Shown: positions 1 through 5,947, counted from the stretch's first letter. The stretch: DNA of 8,839 bases from JBHJHK01 sp050330975 (GCA_050330975.1 JBHJHK010000279.1:1-8839), one strand, 5' to 3'. Notes: generated by a model from the letters alone, not told the origin. Numbers and translations: made by a program.

Positions 1-236
1 GGCGGAATCCCCCCCGTGCCCCCGGTACCCCCCAAACCCCCCGAGCCCCCCCTCTTAACCCCGGTTGGGGGGGAGAACACCGGTTGGGTGATTAGTGGGC
101 GCGTTTTCCCCCCCCCCGGGCCCCCCCCCGCCCCCCCCCCCGGGCGGCCGCCCCCGGGGCGGCCCCCCCCCGGGCGGCCGGCGCCTCGGGGGCCGCCGGC
201 GGGGGACAAGCGCCGCCAGAAGGACCACAACGGGGT
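1..236. other. Poly-C / Pro-Gly low-complexity tract at window edge
   Basis: The tract is dominated by C runs of about 7 to 11 bases (roughly 108-117, 121-129, 131-141 and 163-171). One forward frame is open from base 1 but encodes almost only Pro, Gly and Arg. The frame of the downstream Bat-like tail has a TAG at 93-95 and is open only from 96. I see no independent gene here. The tract probably encodes the low-complexity linker of the downstream protein, with the frame broken either by a real mutation or by a homopolymer length error. Confidence 0.5.
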
Positions 237-557
237 ATGCTCCCCCAAGAGGCGGAAGACTCGGGGGACTCGGGGGATTCGGGGGACTCGGGGGACTCGG
301 GGGATTCCGCCGGCGCCAGGGGGGTCGACGCCTCCCCGGGGAATGCCTCCCAAGACGACGTCACCGGATCCCCCAACGCCGAAGTGCCCGTCGCCGGGGC
401 GACCCCCGAAGACCCCGCCGACCGGGAGGCCAGGTTAGCGGTGGAGCAGTGGCTGCGCCGCCTTCCCGACGACCCCGGGGAGTTGCTGCGGCGCAAGTTT
501 CTCTATCAGTACCAGCGCCGCAGCCAAAGGCGAACCCCCCCCGCCGAGACGTGGTGA
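237..557 (+). CDS. C-terminal end of Bat-like VWA/TPR protein (partial or broken 5')
   Basis: The C-terminal part (EQWLRRLPDDPGELLRRKF followed by LYQYQRR) closely resembles the conserved tail of proteobacterial VWA-domain/TPR proteins of the Bat (aerotolerance-type) group, recognised from memory of the family. Those proteins have an N-terminal von Willebrand A domain, membrane segments, TPRs, an acidic or Gln-rich linker and then this tail. Here only the linker (Asp-Ser-Gly repeats, then an acidic Pro/Ala stretch) and the tail are present, so the VWA and TPR parts must lie left of the window. The frame stays open upstream of the ATG at 237 as far as 96, where a TAG (93-95) blocks it; the ATG is therefore probably internal rather than a true start. 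The interruption falls beside long C runs, so an assembly indel is as likely as a degraded gene. No batD-like gene follows; the next gene on this strand is gcvP. Confidence 0.55.
   Translation: MLPQEAEDSGDSGDSGDSGDSGDSAGARGVDASPGNASQDDVTGSPNAEVPVAGATPEDPADREARLAVEQWLRRLPDDPGELLRRKFLYQYQRRSQRRTPPAETW
258..311 (+). repeat. 9-bp tandem repeat encoding (Asp-Ser-Gly)n
   Basis: Five consecutive 9-base units of the type GAC TCG GGG (one reads GAT) are followed by a degenerate sixth unit, GAT TCC GCC. They encode DSG repeats in the linker of the Bat-like protein. The units are in frame, so copy-number changes would lengthen or shorten the linker without shifting the frame. Confidence 0.8.
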
Positions 558-579
558 TTCACAGTTCGATTCACAGTTT
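556..579 (+). repeat. Tandem 12-bp direct repeat at the stop codon
   Basis: GATTCACAGTTC (556-567) is followed directly by GATTCACAGTTT (568-579), two copies differing only at the last base. The first copy begins inside the TGA stop (555-557) of the Bat-like gene. It may be a slippage product or a small tandem site; no function can be assigned. Confidence 0.6.
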
Positions 580-705
580 GTCCACCGAAGTCACACTCAC
601 CACCCCAAACCCCGACTCACCCTGCATCTCAACCCCAAAGGTAGAGACTCGGGACTGAATCTCCACGGAAATCGCCCCGCAGGCGCCCCCCTCGGACCCC
701 GGGTA

Positions 706-730
706 CCCCACGCCCTGGGGCTCGCCTTTT
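706..730 (+). terminator. Weak terminator-like hairpin upstream of gcvP
   Basis: CCCCA (706-710) pairs with TGGGG (716-720) across a 5-base loop, and a TTTT run follows at 727-730. The stem is only 5 bp and sits 6 bases before the T run, so this is a marginal intrinsic terminator for the Bat-like transcript. Elsewhere in the 558-879 gap I see no gene and no glycine-riboswitch consensus. Confidence 0.25.
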
Positions 731-780
731 ACCAGGGGTTTTCGTTATGCTTTTTTCTTTATATTGAACAATTTACTAAA
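727..780 (+). promoter_or_regulatory. gcvP: AT-rich promoter-like stretch for gcvP
   Basis: This is one of the few AT-rich stretches in the left half of the window. TATATT at 760-765 matches the -10 consensus at 5 of 6 positions, but no good -35 element lies 16 to 18 bases upstream. Transcription from here would give a leader of about 110 bases before the gcvP start. An activator-dependent promoter would fit the weak -35; that is inference. Confidence 0.3.
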
Positions 781-867
781 TCCCAAGATCAGCTACCCCA
801 CGGCGTATCACCCCGAACTTCACCCCGTCAACTGCGCCACGCCCCCAGGGGCGACGCCACGGCGCCT

Positions 868-882
868 GGAGCGAGTGACTTG
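868..882 (+). promoter_or_regulatory. gcvP: Shine-Dalgarno GGAG and TTG start of gcvP
   Basis: GGAG (868-871) lies 8 bases before the TTG at 880-882. The frame is open far upstream without an in-frame ATG, GTG or TTG in the stretch checked, back to about 736. The N-terminus it yields, with about 20 residues before FVERHIGP, is slightly longer than the E. coli P-protein, so TTG is the best start. Confidence 0.65.
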
Positions 883-3780
883 ACCCCGCAACCATCCATC
901 CGCGACCTACCCACCCTTGAGGCCCTGGAGGCATCGACCTTTGTCGAGCGCCATATCGGGCCTCGAAAGCCCGCCAGACGGGCCATGCTCGACGCCCTAG
1001 GGCTCTCCTCCCTCGACGAGCTGATCCAACGGGCGGTACCGGCCTCCCTGCAAAGCCCCACTCCCCTCGCATTAAATGATGCCGTGGACGAAGCCCAGGT
1101 CCTCACCCGCCTAGAAGAGCGGGCCGCCGCCAACCGCGTCGCCCGCTCGTTTATCGGCATGGGCTACAGCGACTGCCACATGCCCCAGGTAATCCAGCGC
1201 AACGCGTTGGAAAACCCCGGCTGGTACACCGCCTACACCCCCTACCAACCGGAAATCGCCCAGGGCCGGTTGGAGGCGTTGCTCAACTTTCAAACCCTCA
1301 TCACCGACCTCACCGCCATGGACATCGCCAACGCCTCTTTGTTGGACGAAGCCACGGCGGCCGCCGAGGCAGTGGTATTGTGCCAGCGGGTGGGGAAAGC
1401 CCCGCGGCGGCGGCTGTTCGTCTCCCGCCACTGCCACCCCCAGACCCTGGCGGTGGTGCGCACCCGGGCCATCCCCTTGGGTCTGACGGTGGAGGTGGGG
1501 AACGAAGCCCAGCTGTTGGCCGCTGCCACGGACGCCGAGGGGGACTACCTGGCAGCCCTGCTCCAGTACCCCGCCTCCACCGGTGAGATACCGGATTTGG
1601 CACCCCTGGTGGCGGCCCTCAAGGACCGGGAGGTCATGACCGTGGTGGCCGCCGATCTGTTGAGCCTCACCCTCCTCAAACCCCCGGGGGAATTCGGCGC
1701 CGACGTGGTGGTGGGCAGCAGCCAGCGCTTTGGCCTACCCATGGGCTTTGGCGGTCCCCACGCGGCGTTTTTTGCCACCCGCAACGCCCACCGTCGGGCC
1801 CTCCCCGGGCGCTTGGTGGGGGTTTCGGTGGACCGCCACGGGGCACCGGCCTATCGACTGGCCCTCCAGACCCGGGAGCAGCACATCCGCCGGGAGAAGG
1901 CCACGAGCAACATTTGTACCGCCCAGGTGCTACCGGCGGTGTTGGCGGGTTTCTACGCCGTGTACCACGGCGGCGAGGGTTTGACCCGCATCGCCCAGCG
2001 CATCCACCGCCTGACGACCCTCTTGGCCGCAGGTCTGGAGGCCATGGGTTATGCCGTGCCCAACCGCACCTACTTCGACACCCTCACGGTGACCACGGGC
2101 CCCCACAGCCAAGGCATCCTGGCCAAAGGCCACAGCCAAGGCCTCAACCTGCGCTCGGTGGACGACGCCACCTTGGGGATCAGCCTGGACGAGACCACCA
2201 CCCGCGCCGACCTGGCCGCCCTATGGGCCCTGTTCCAAACCGACCGACGGCCCTTGCCCCAAATCGCCGAGTTGGATCGGGCCGCTGCAGACCGCCTGCC
2301 GACTGCCTATCGCCGCCAGAGCCCGTTCCTCGAGCATCCGGTGTTCCACCGCTACCGCTCGGAAACGGAGATGATGCGCTATTTGCGGCGTCTGGCCGAC
2401 AAGGACCTGGCCTTGGATCGGGCCATGATCCCCCTGGGGTCCTGCACCATGAAACTCAACGCCGCCGTGGAGATGATCCCCATCAGCTGGCCGGGGTTTG
2501 CCAAGCTGCACCCCTTTGCCCCCACCGAGCAAACCCAGGGCTACCAGATCCTCGTGGCGGAGCTCAAGGAGTGGCTCGGGGCCATCACCGGCCTGCCCGC
2601 CGTATCGTTACAGCCCAACTCCGGCGCCCAGGGGGAGTACGCTGGCCTTTTGACCATCCGGGCCTACCACGACAGCCGCGGCGAGCAAAGGCGCAGGGTG
2701 TGTCTCATTCCCAGCTCCGCCCACGGCACCAACCCGGCCTCGGCCATTTTGGCGGGTTTTCAGGTGGTCATCGTCCGCTGCGATGCCCAGGGCAACGTCG
2801 ACGTGGCAGACCTCACCGCCAAGGCGGAACAACACCGCGAGACCTTGGCGGCCCTGATGGTCACTTATCCCTCCACCCACGGGGTCTTCGAAGAGGCCAT
2901 CGCGGACATCTGCGCCACCATCCACCGCGCGGGGGGCCAAGTCTATCTGGATGGAGCCAACCTCAACGCCCTGGTGGGACTTTGCCAACCGGCCCACTTG
3001 GGGGTGGACGTGTGCCACCTCAACCTCCACAAGACCTTCTGCATCCCCCACGGCGGCGGCGGTCCCGGGGTGGGCCCCATCGCCTGCGCCCCCCACCTGG
3101 CGGCCTTCTTGCCGGGGGAAGGCACGGGGCCGGTGGCGGCAGCCCCGGTGGGGTCGGCATCCATCTTGCCCATTTCCTGGAGCTACATGGCCCTCATGGG
3201 GGGCAAGGGGCTCAGCGAGGCGACTCAAGTGGCCATTTTAAATGCCAACTACGTCGCCCACCATTTGAGCCCCCACTACCCCATCCTCTACAAAGGCCCC
3301 AACAGCCTCGTGGCCCACGAGTGCATCATCGACCTGCGGGGCTTTAAAACGTCGGCGGGGATCAGCGTCGACGACGTGGCCAAGCGACTCATGGACTATG
3401 GCTTCCACGCCCCCACCATGTCGTGGCCGGTGGCGGGGACCCTGATGATCGAGCCGACGGAAAGCGAAGACCAACCGGAACTGGATCGCTTCATCGAGGC
3501 CATGGTGGCCATCCGCCAAGAGATTCGGGCCATTGAGGAAGGGCGCTTACCCCGGGACGACAACCCCTTGGTCAACGCCCCCCACACCGCCGCCGCCCTG
3601 GCCGACGGCCAATGGTCCCATCCCTACTCCCGCCGCCAGGCGGCCTACCCGACGGCCTTCCAGGAGTTCGACAAATACTGGCCACCCGTGGGGCGGGTGG
3701 ACAACGTCTACGGGGACCGCAACCTCACCTGTAGCTGTCCCCCCCTGGCGAGCTATGAAGCCCGCCCCGAGGTGGGCTGA
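880..3780 (+). CDS. gcvP: Glycine dehydrogenase (decarboxylating), P-protein
   Basis: The P-protein of the glycine cleavage system is a PLP enzyme that decarboxylates glycine and passes the aminomethyl group to the lipoyl arm of H-protein (GcvH), in the cytosol. The 966 residues match the single-chain form that fuses the two P subunits. The start region has FVERHIGP. The N-terminal half carries ENPGWYTAYTPYQPE and LLDEATAAAEA. The C-terminal half carries GSCTMKLNA (520-528), QPNSGAQGEYAG, SAHGTNPAS and the PLP-lysine motif HLNLHKTFCIPHGGGGPG, with Lys718 as the Schiff-base residue. The end is the usual DKYWPPVGRVDNVYGDRNL region. All key motifs are intact and no frameshift is visible. Translation starts at TTG with GGAG upstream. 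Neither gcvT nor gcvH lies within the window on either side, so the rest of the system must be encoded elsewhere. The gene appears to be a single-gene transcript ending near the palindrome at 3810-3827. Confidence 0.98.
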   Translation: MTPQPSIRDLPTLEALEASTFVERHIGPRKPARRAMLDALGLSSLDELIQRAVPASLQSPTPLALNDAVDEAQVLTRLEERAAANRVARSFIGMGYSDCHMPQVIQRNALENPGWYTAYTPYQPEIAQGRLEALLNFQTLITDLTAMDIANASLLDEATAAAEAVVLCQRVGKAPRRRLFVSRHCHPQTLAVVRTRAIPLGLTVEVGNEAQLLAAATDAEGDYLAALLQYPASTGEIPDLAPLVAALKDREVMTVVAADLLSLTLLKPPGEFGADVVVGSSQRFGLPMGFGGPHAAFFATRNAHRRALPGRLVGVSVDRHGAPAYRLALQTREQHIRREKATSNICTAQVLPAVLAGFYAVYHGGEGLTRIAQRIHRLTTLLAAGLEAMGYAVPNRTYFDTLTVTTGPHSQGILAKGHSQGLNLRSVDDATLGISLDETTTRADLAALWALFQTDRRPLPQIAELDRAAADRLPTAYRRQSPFLEHPVFHRYRSETEMMRYLRRLADKDLALDRAMIPLGSCTMKLNAAVEMIPISWPGFAKLHPFAPTEQTQGYQILVAELKEWLGAITGLPAVSLQPNSGAQGEYAGLLTIRAYHDSRGEQRRRVCLIPSSAHGTNPASAILAGFQVVIVRCDAQGNVDVADLTAKAEQHRETLAALMVTYPSTHGVFEEAIADICATIHRAGGQVYLDGANLNALVGLCQPAHLGVDVCHLNLHKTFCIPHGGGGPGVGPIACAPHLAAFLPGEGTGPVAAAPVGSASILPISWSYMALMGGKGLSEATQVAILNANYVAHHLSPHYPILYKGPNSLVAHECIIDLRGFKTSAGISVDDVAKRLMDYGFHAPTMSWPVAGTLMIEPTESEDQPELDRFIEAMVAIRQEIRAIEEGRLPRDDNPLVNAPHTAAALADGQWSHPYSRRQAAYPTAFQEFDKYWPPVGRVDNVYGDRNLTCSCPPLASYEARPEVG

Positions 3781-3809
3781 GGACAGGGCCTCGGGGAGGC
3801 TTGTACAGA

Positions 3810-3827
3810 GGGGCGTCTAGACGCCCC
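3810..3827. terminator. Perfect 18-base palindrome between convergent genes
   Basis: GGGGCGTCTAGACGCCCC is its own reverse complement and can fold as a 7-bp GC-rich stem with a CTAG loop on either strand. It lies 29 bases after the gcvP stop and contains the stop codon of the convergent small gene (CTA at 3817-3819). No T run follows on either strand, so it is either a Rho-independent-like bidirectional terminator of poor quality or a 3'-end stabilising hairpin. A second hairpin (3840-3846 with 3855-3861, 7 bp) lies just beyond, inside the small gene. Confidence 0.45.
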
Positions 3828-4224
3828 GTCCCCCGGTCCCGTCCCCTTGGGGTCGGGGACGCATGGGGGTGGGGTCATCGGTGGGGACTTCGGCGCTGGC
3901 GCTGACAAAGGGCACATCCAGATGGTGGGTGCTCGCCGCCCCCGTCACCTCTAAACCTCCCGGTCCCTGGACGGTGGGGTCTGGGACCTCCGAGGCGCGG
4001 TCGCGGATGGCTTCGGGGGATGGGTTGGCCCCAGGGGCCCCCAAAGCTCCGTGGAGTTGCTCCTCAAAGCGGCGCACGTCGGCGGCGGATATGGCTTCGA
4101 CGGTGCTGTGGGCGTAGTTGATCCCCCCCGGCCCCGGCAGAGTGGGAGGAGCATTGGACTCGCGCTCCCCCAGGGTGGGAAGGTCGTTGGGAAGGGAATT
4201 GATCTCTAAGGGATCGCTGGCCAT
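3817..4224 (-). CDS. Small Pro-rich hypothetical protein
   Basis: I do not recognise this family. The chosen ATG (4224-4222) has GGAGG five bases upstream, a strong ribosome binding site, and gives 135 residues starting MASDPLEINSLPNDLP. The frame is open farther, to an ATG at 4362 (181 residues), but that part looks like the control region. The protein is rich in Pro, Gly, Ala, Asp and Glu, and I noted no signal peptide or membrane segment. The only segment that looks folded is VEAISAADVRRFEEQLHGAL, a likely short amphipathic helix, roughly residues 42-61; the rest is probably disordered. It is transcribed divergently from the 429-residue hendecad gene and converges on gcvP, so any partner is more likely the former. 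AADVRRFEEQL recalls type III secretion inner-rod proteins, but the usual C-terminal helix of that family is absent. It could also be a spurious frame in GC-rich DNA. Confidence 0.55.
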   Translation of the reverse strand: MASDPLEINSLPNDLPTLGERESNAPPTLPGPGGINYAHSTVEAISAADVRRFEEQLHGALGAPGANPSPEAIRDRASEVPDPTVQGPGGLEVTGAASTHHLDVPFVSASAEVPTDDPTPMRPRPQGDGTGGRGV

Positions 4225-4379
4225 GGAAGCCTCCGGCAGACGGTGGACGGCGAATTTGACGGCGTTGCATGCAAGCAGCACGGGGTCTCGATGAGTTTTC
4301 ATACTGGTGGGGACCACCCCAGCCGTCAAGATAACCGGTTCACCCTTTCCGCTGGATATCATGAGTCATTACTCGGGCT

Positions 4380-4408
4380 ATTAATCGACGATGGGATTTA
4401 TTACACAA
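4380..4408 (-). promoter_or_regulatory. Possible minus-strand promoter for the small Pro-rich gene
   Basis: Read on the minus strand, TTGTGT (4408-4403) is followed after 17 bases by ATTAAT (4385-4380), matching the sigma70 boxes at 3 of 6 and 4 of 6 positions. It would leave a leader of about 145 bases before the ATG at 4224. The -35 box overlaps the left arm of the inverted repeat at 4405-4440, a position where a bound protein could block or help polymerase. The match is weak. Confidence 0.25.
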
Positions 4409-4440
4409 AAATGACAGCCCATTAACATCGCCATTTTTGT
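4405..4440. repeat. 9-bp inverted repeat in the divergent control region
   Basis: ACAAAAATG (4405-4413) and CATTTTTGT (4432-4440) are perfect reverse complements separated by 18 bases. Their centres are 27 bases apart, which is not a whole number of helical turns. The repeat lies between the two divergent promoter candidates in an AT-rich island within GC-rich DNA. It could be an operator for a dimeric or tetrameric regulator, or an RNA hairpin if transcribed. Confidence 0.55.
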
Positions 4441-4475
4441 ATCACACATCTCTTGATAAACGCCGATTGAGTCTC

Positions 4476-4504
4476 CTGACAGAATGAATTATGTTAATAA
4501 TAAT
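4476..4504 (+). promoter_or_regulatory. Sigma70-like promoter for the hendecad protein gene
   Basis: CTGACA (4476-4481) and AATAAT (4499-4504) are separated by exactly 17 bases and match the -35 and -10 consensus at 5 of 6 positions each. An overlapping alternative, TTGAGT (4467-4472) with TATGTT (4490-4495), also has a 17-base spacer but matches less well. Either would start transcription around 4500-4512 and leave a leader of about 150 bases. This is the best promoter match I found in the window. Confidence 0.6.
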
Positions 4505-4510
4505 ACACTG

Positions 4511-4657
4511 AGGACAGTGGTCAGGGAGGTCCTATCCTCGCATCCCCGCCGTCCCCAAGGTTCGCCCCTTCGCTGGGGCAGGCCACTGCGAGAGGCGGCC
4601 ATCCATTCAGCGGCTCCGCGCCCATCCGCTTAGCCTTTTCCAGGGAGTGACAACGCC
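4511..4657 (+). promoter_or_regulatory. Foldable 5' leader of the hendecad protein gene
   Basis: The predicted leader can fold. CAGTGGTC (4515-4522) pairs with GGCCACTG (4581-4588), 8 bp with one G-U, enclosing a GCCCC/GGGGC hairpin (4564-4568 with 4575-4579, 6-base loop). A competing short stem joins AGGAC (4511-4515) to GTCCT (4529-4533). The alternatives are mutually exclusive, as in many attenuation-type leaders, but I recognise no riboswitch class. The ribosome binding site AGGGAG (4642-4647) lies outside these stems. The rest of the 4225-4657 gap shows no gene. Confidence 0.35.
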
Positions 4658-5947
4658 ATGACTCAACTCAGCAGCCACGGGGGCGTATCCGACCCCCAGA
4701 TGCCGCAGCCCGGCGGCTTATCCCAAGTCGCTGAAGCGCCGCCCAACAACGCGCTCCAGCAAAGATTCGAACTCATCGAGCAGCAGATGCAGCAACAAGC
4801 TGAGATGATGCAGCTCCAACAGCAGTTCCAAATGGATATGGCGCTTATGAAAGCCCATTTCCAGGCCCACAGCCAGTTTGTCGATACCATGAATTCGATG
4901 GTCGCCATGATGAATCCCCTCCTGGCCGACATGGGTTACGCCCCCACCACCAGCTACAACTACAGCTACAGCCACAGCTCCCAACCGTCCTTCCAGGATA
5001 ACTACAGTCAACAAACCCAATCCCAAAGGCCCAAATCCGTCGGCACCGGCAGCCAGGACAGCTGGGGTTCCAGTTGGGGCCTCGGCTCCTTGGTGGGGCT
5101 GGCCATGGACGGGCTCGACTGGGCCATGGACAGCCTCGCCCAGGGCGTCAAGGACATCGGCAGCACGGTGGCCGATGGCCTCAAGGGGGTCGGTAACGCC
5201 ATCGCCGACGGCATCGACAAAGCCGCCGACTTGGTGGGCGACGGCATCGAAACGGTCGGCGACGCCGTCGGTGATGTTGTCGAGACGGTCGGTGACGCCG
5301 TCAATGACGTTATCGAGAACCTCGATGACACCATTGACAGTGCCATCGACGCCGCCGCCGACGTCGCCAATGCCTTGGGCGAGGCGGTGAACAACGTCGC
5401 CGAGGGCGTTGGCGAGGTGGGCAGCGCCATTGGCGAAGCGGCTGGCGGTGTGATCGACACGGTGGCCGACGGGCTCGGCGAAGTGGGCGATACCGTCGAC
5501 AGCGCCTTGGACAGCGTCGGCGACGCCGTCAACGGCAGCTTGAGCCAGATGGGCGACGCCATCGCCGAGGGCATCGACCAAGCCCTTGACTCCGTGGCCA
5601 GTGGCGTCGAAATGACCGAGGAGGTCGTCCAAGAGGTCGTCCAAGAGGTCGTCCAGGATGTGGTCGAAGACGTCGTTGAAACGGTCGCTGACACGGTGGG
5701 CGATGCCATCGACACCGTCACCGACGTCGCCGACGCTGTGGGCGGTGCAGTGAACAACGTCGCCGAGGGCCTTGGCGACGTCGGCGGTGCCATTGGCGAG
5801 GCCGCTGGCGAGGTCATCGGCACTGTGGGTGAGGGGATCGGCGAGGTGGGTGACGCCTTCAGCAGTACCCTTGACAGCGTCGGCGACGCCATCAACGGCA
5901 GCTTGAGTGAGGTGGGCAACGCCATCGCCGGCATCTTCGGCGGCTAA
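4658..5947 (+). CDS. Orphan acidic hendecad-repeat protein with prion-like N-terminus
   Basis: I do not recognise this 429-residue protein. The start is ATG with AGGGAG ten bases upstream. Residues 1-30 are Ser/Pro/Gly-rich and probably disordered. Residues 31-92 are a Gln/Met-rich helical stretch with 11 Met. Residues 93-142 are rich in Tyr, Ser, Gln and Asn (SYNYSYSHSS, DNYSQQTQSQ) and resemble prion-like low-complexity domains. Residues 143-428 divide into 26 consecutive 11-residue units without a gap; hydrophobic residues are mostly spaced 3-4-4, for example ETVGDAVGDVV then ETVGDAVNDVI. The last Lys is residue 188; residues 189-429 have no Lys, Arg, His, Pro, Cys, Trp or Tyr but many Asp and Glu, so the tail is strongly acidic. 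There is no signal peptide or obvious membrane segment. Hendecad amphipathic helices occur in perilipin-, synuclein- and LEA-like proteins, which bind lipid surfaces or form assemblies; a similar coat role, or divalent-cation binding, is inference. A helical stalk or secreted protein is also possible. It has its own promoter and converges on tcdA. Confidence 0.85.
   Translation: MTQLSSHGGVSDPQMPQPGGLSQVAEAPPNNALQQRFELIEQQMQQQAEMMQLQQQFQMDMALMKAHFQAHSQFVDTMNSMVAMMNPLLADMGYAPTTSYNYSYSHSSQPSFQDNYSQQTQSQRPKSVGTGSQDSWGSSWGLGSLVGLAMDGLDWAMDSLAQGVKDIGSTVADGLKGVGNAIADGIDKAADLVGDGIETVGDAVGDVVETVGDAVNDVIENLDDTIDSAIDAAADVANALGEAVNNVAEGVGEVGSAIGEAAGGVIDTVADGLGEVGDTVDSALDSVGDAVNGSLSQMGDAIAEGIDQALDSVASGVEMTEEVVQEVVQEVVQDVVEDVVETVADTVGDAIDTVTDVADAVGGAVNNVAEGLGDVGGAIGEAAGEVIGTVGEGIGEVGDAFSSTLDSVGDAINGSLSEVGNAIAGIFGG
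5348..5578 (+). repeat. Internal duplication, copy A (residues 231-307)
   Basis: This copy encodes seven hendecads, from DAAADVANALG to QMGDAIAEGID. It aligns without gaps to the block starting 363 bases (exactly 11 hendecads) downstream; by eye 51 of 77 residues are identical, and there are several runs of 15 or more identical bases. The exact multiple of 11 residues means the duplication kept the helix periodicity. Confidence 0.85.
5621..5656 (+). repeat. 12-bp tandem repeat encoding Glu-Val-Val-Gln
   Basis: GAGGTCGTCCAA is repeated three times (the third ends CAG), then decays into two diverged units. It encodes EVVQ three times followed by DVVE. The resulting run of 4-residue spacing moves the hydrophobic stripe by one position within the hendecad pattern. 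It is a likely slippage site. Confidence 0.85.
5711..5941 (+). repeat. Internal duplication, copy B (residues 352-428)
   Basis: This is the second copy of the seven-hendecad block, from DTVTDVADAVG to EVGNAIAGIFG, running to the C-terminus. The best conserved unit is SVGDAVNGSLS in copy A against SVGDAINGSLS here. The final unit diverges to the more hydrophobic end IAGIFGG. Confidence 0.85.

Noticed and set aside
95..658. 187-residue plus-strand frame over the left edge
   Set aside because: It is Arg/Gly/Pro low complexity in the wrong frame relative to the recognisable Bat-like tail, and it runs on into non-coding sequence.
570..660. Possible glycine riboswitch before gcvP (CACCGAAG at 582-589)
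   Set aside because: Only a short match to one loop is present; the paired conserved GGAGAG-type elements and tandem aptamer layout are missing.
1914..3347. 477-residue plus-strand frame inside gcvP
   Set aside because: It lies wholly within gcvP in another frame and reads as low-complexity Pro/Arg/Gly; gcvP is beyond doubt.
3817..4224. Type III secretion inner-rod (YscI/HrpB-like) identity for the small gene
   Set aside because: Only AADVRRFEEQL is suggestive; the conserved C-terminal helix is absent and there are no other secretion genes nearby.
4225..4362. N-terminal extension of the small Pro-rich gene to ATG 4362
   Set aside because: The upstream ATG has no good ribosome binding site, while ATG 4224 has GGAGG at proper spacing; the extension covers the control region.
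4243..4425. 60-residue plus-strand frame in the divergent region
   Set aside because: It overlaps the control region and the small gene's leader, has no ribosome binding site and no recognisable sequence.
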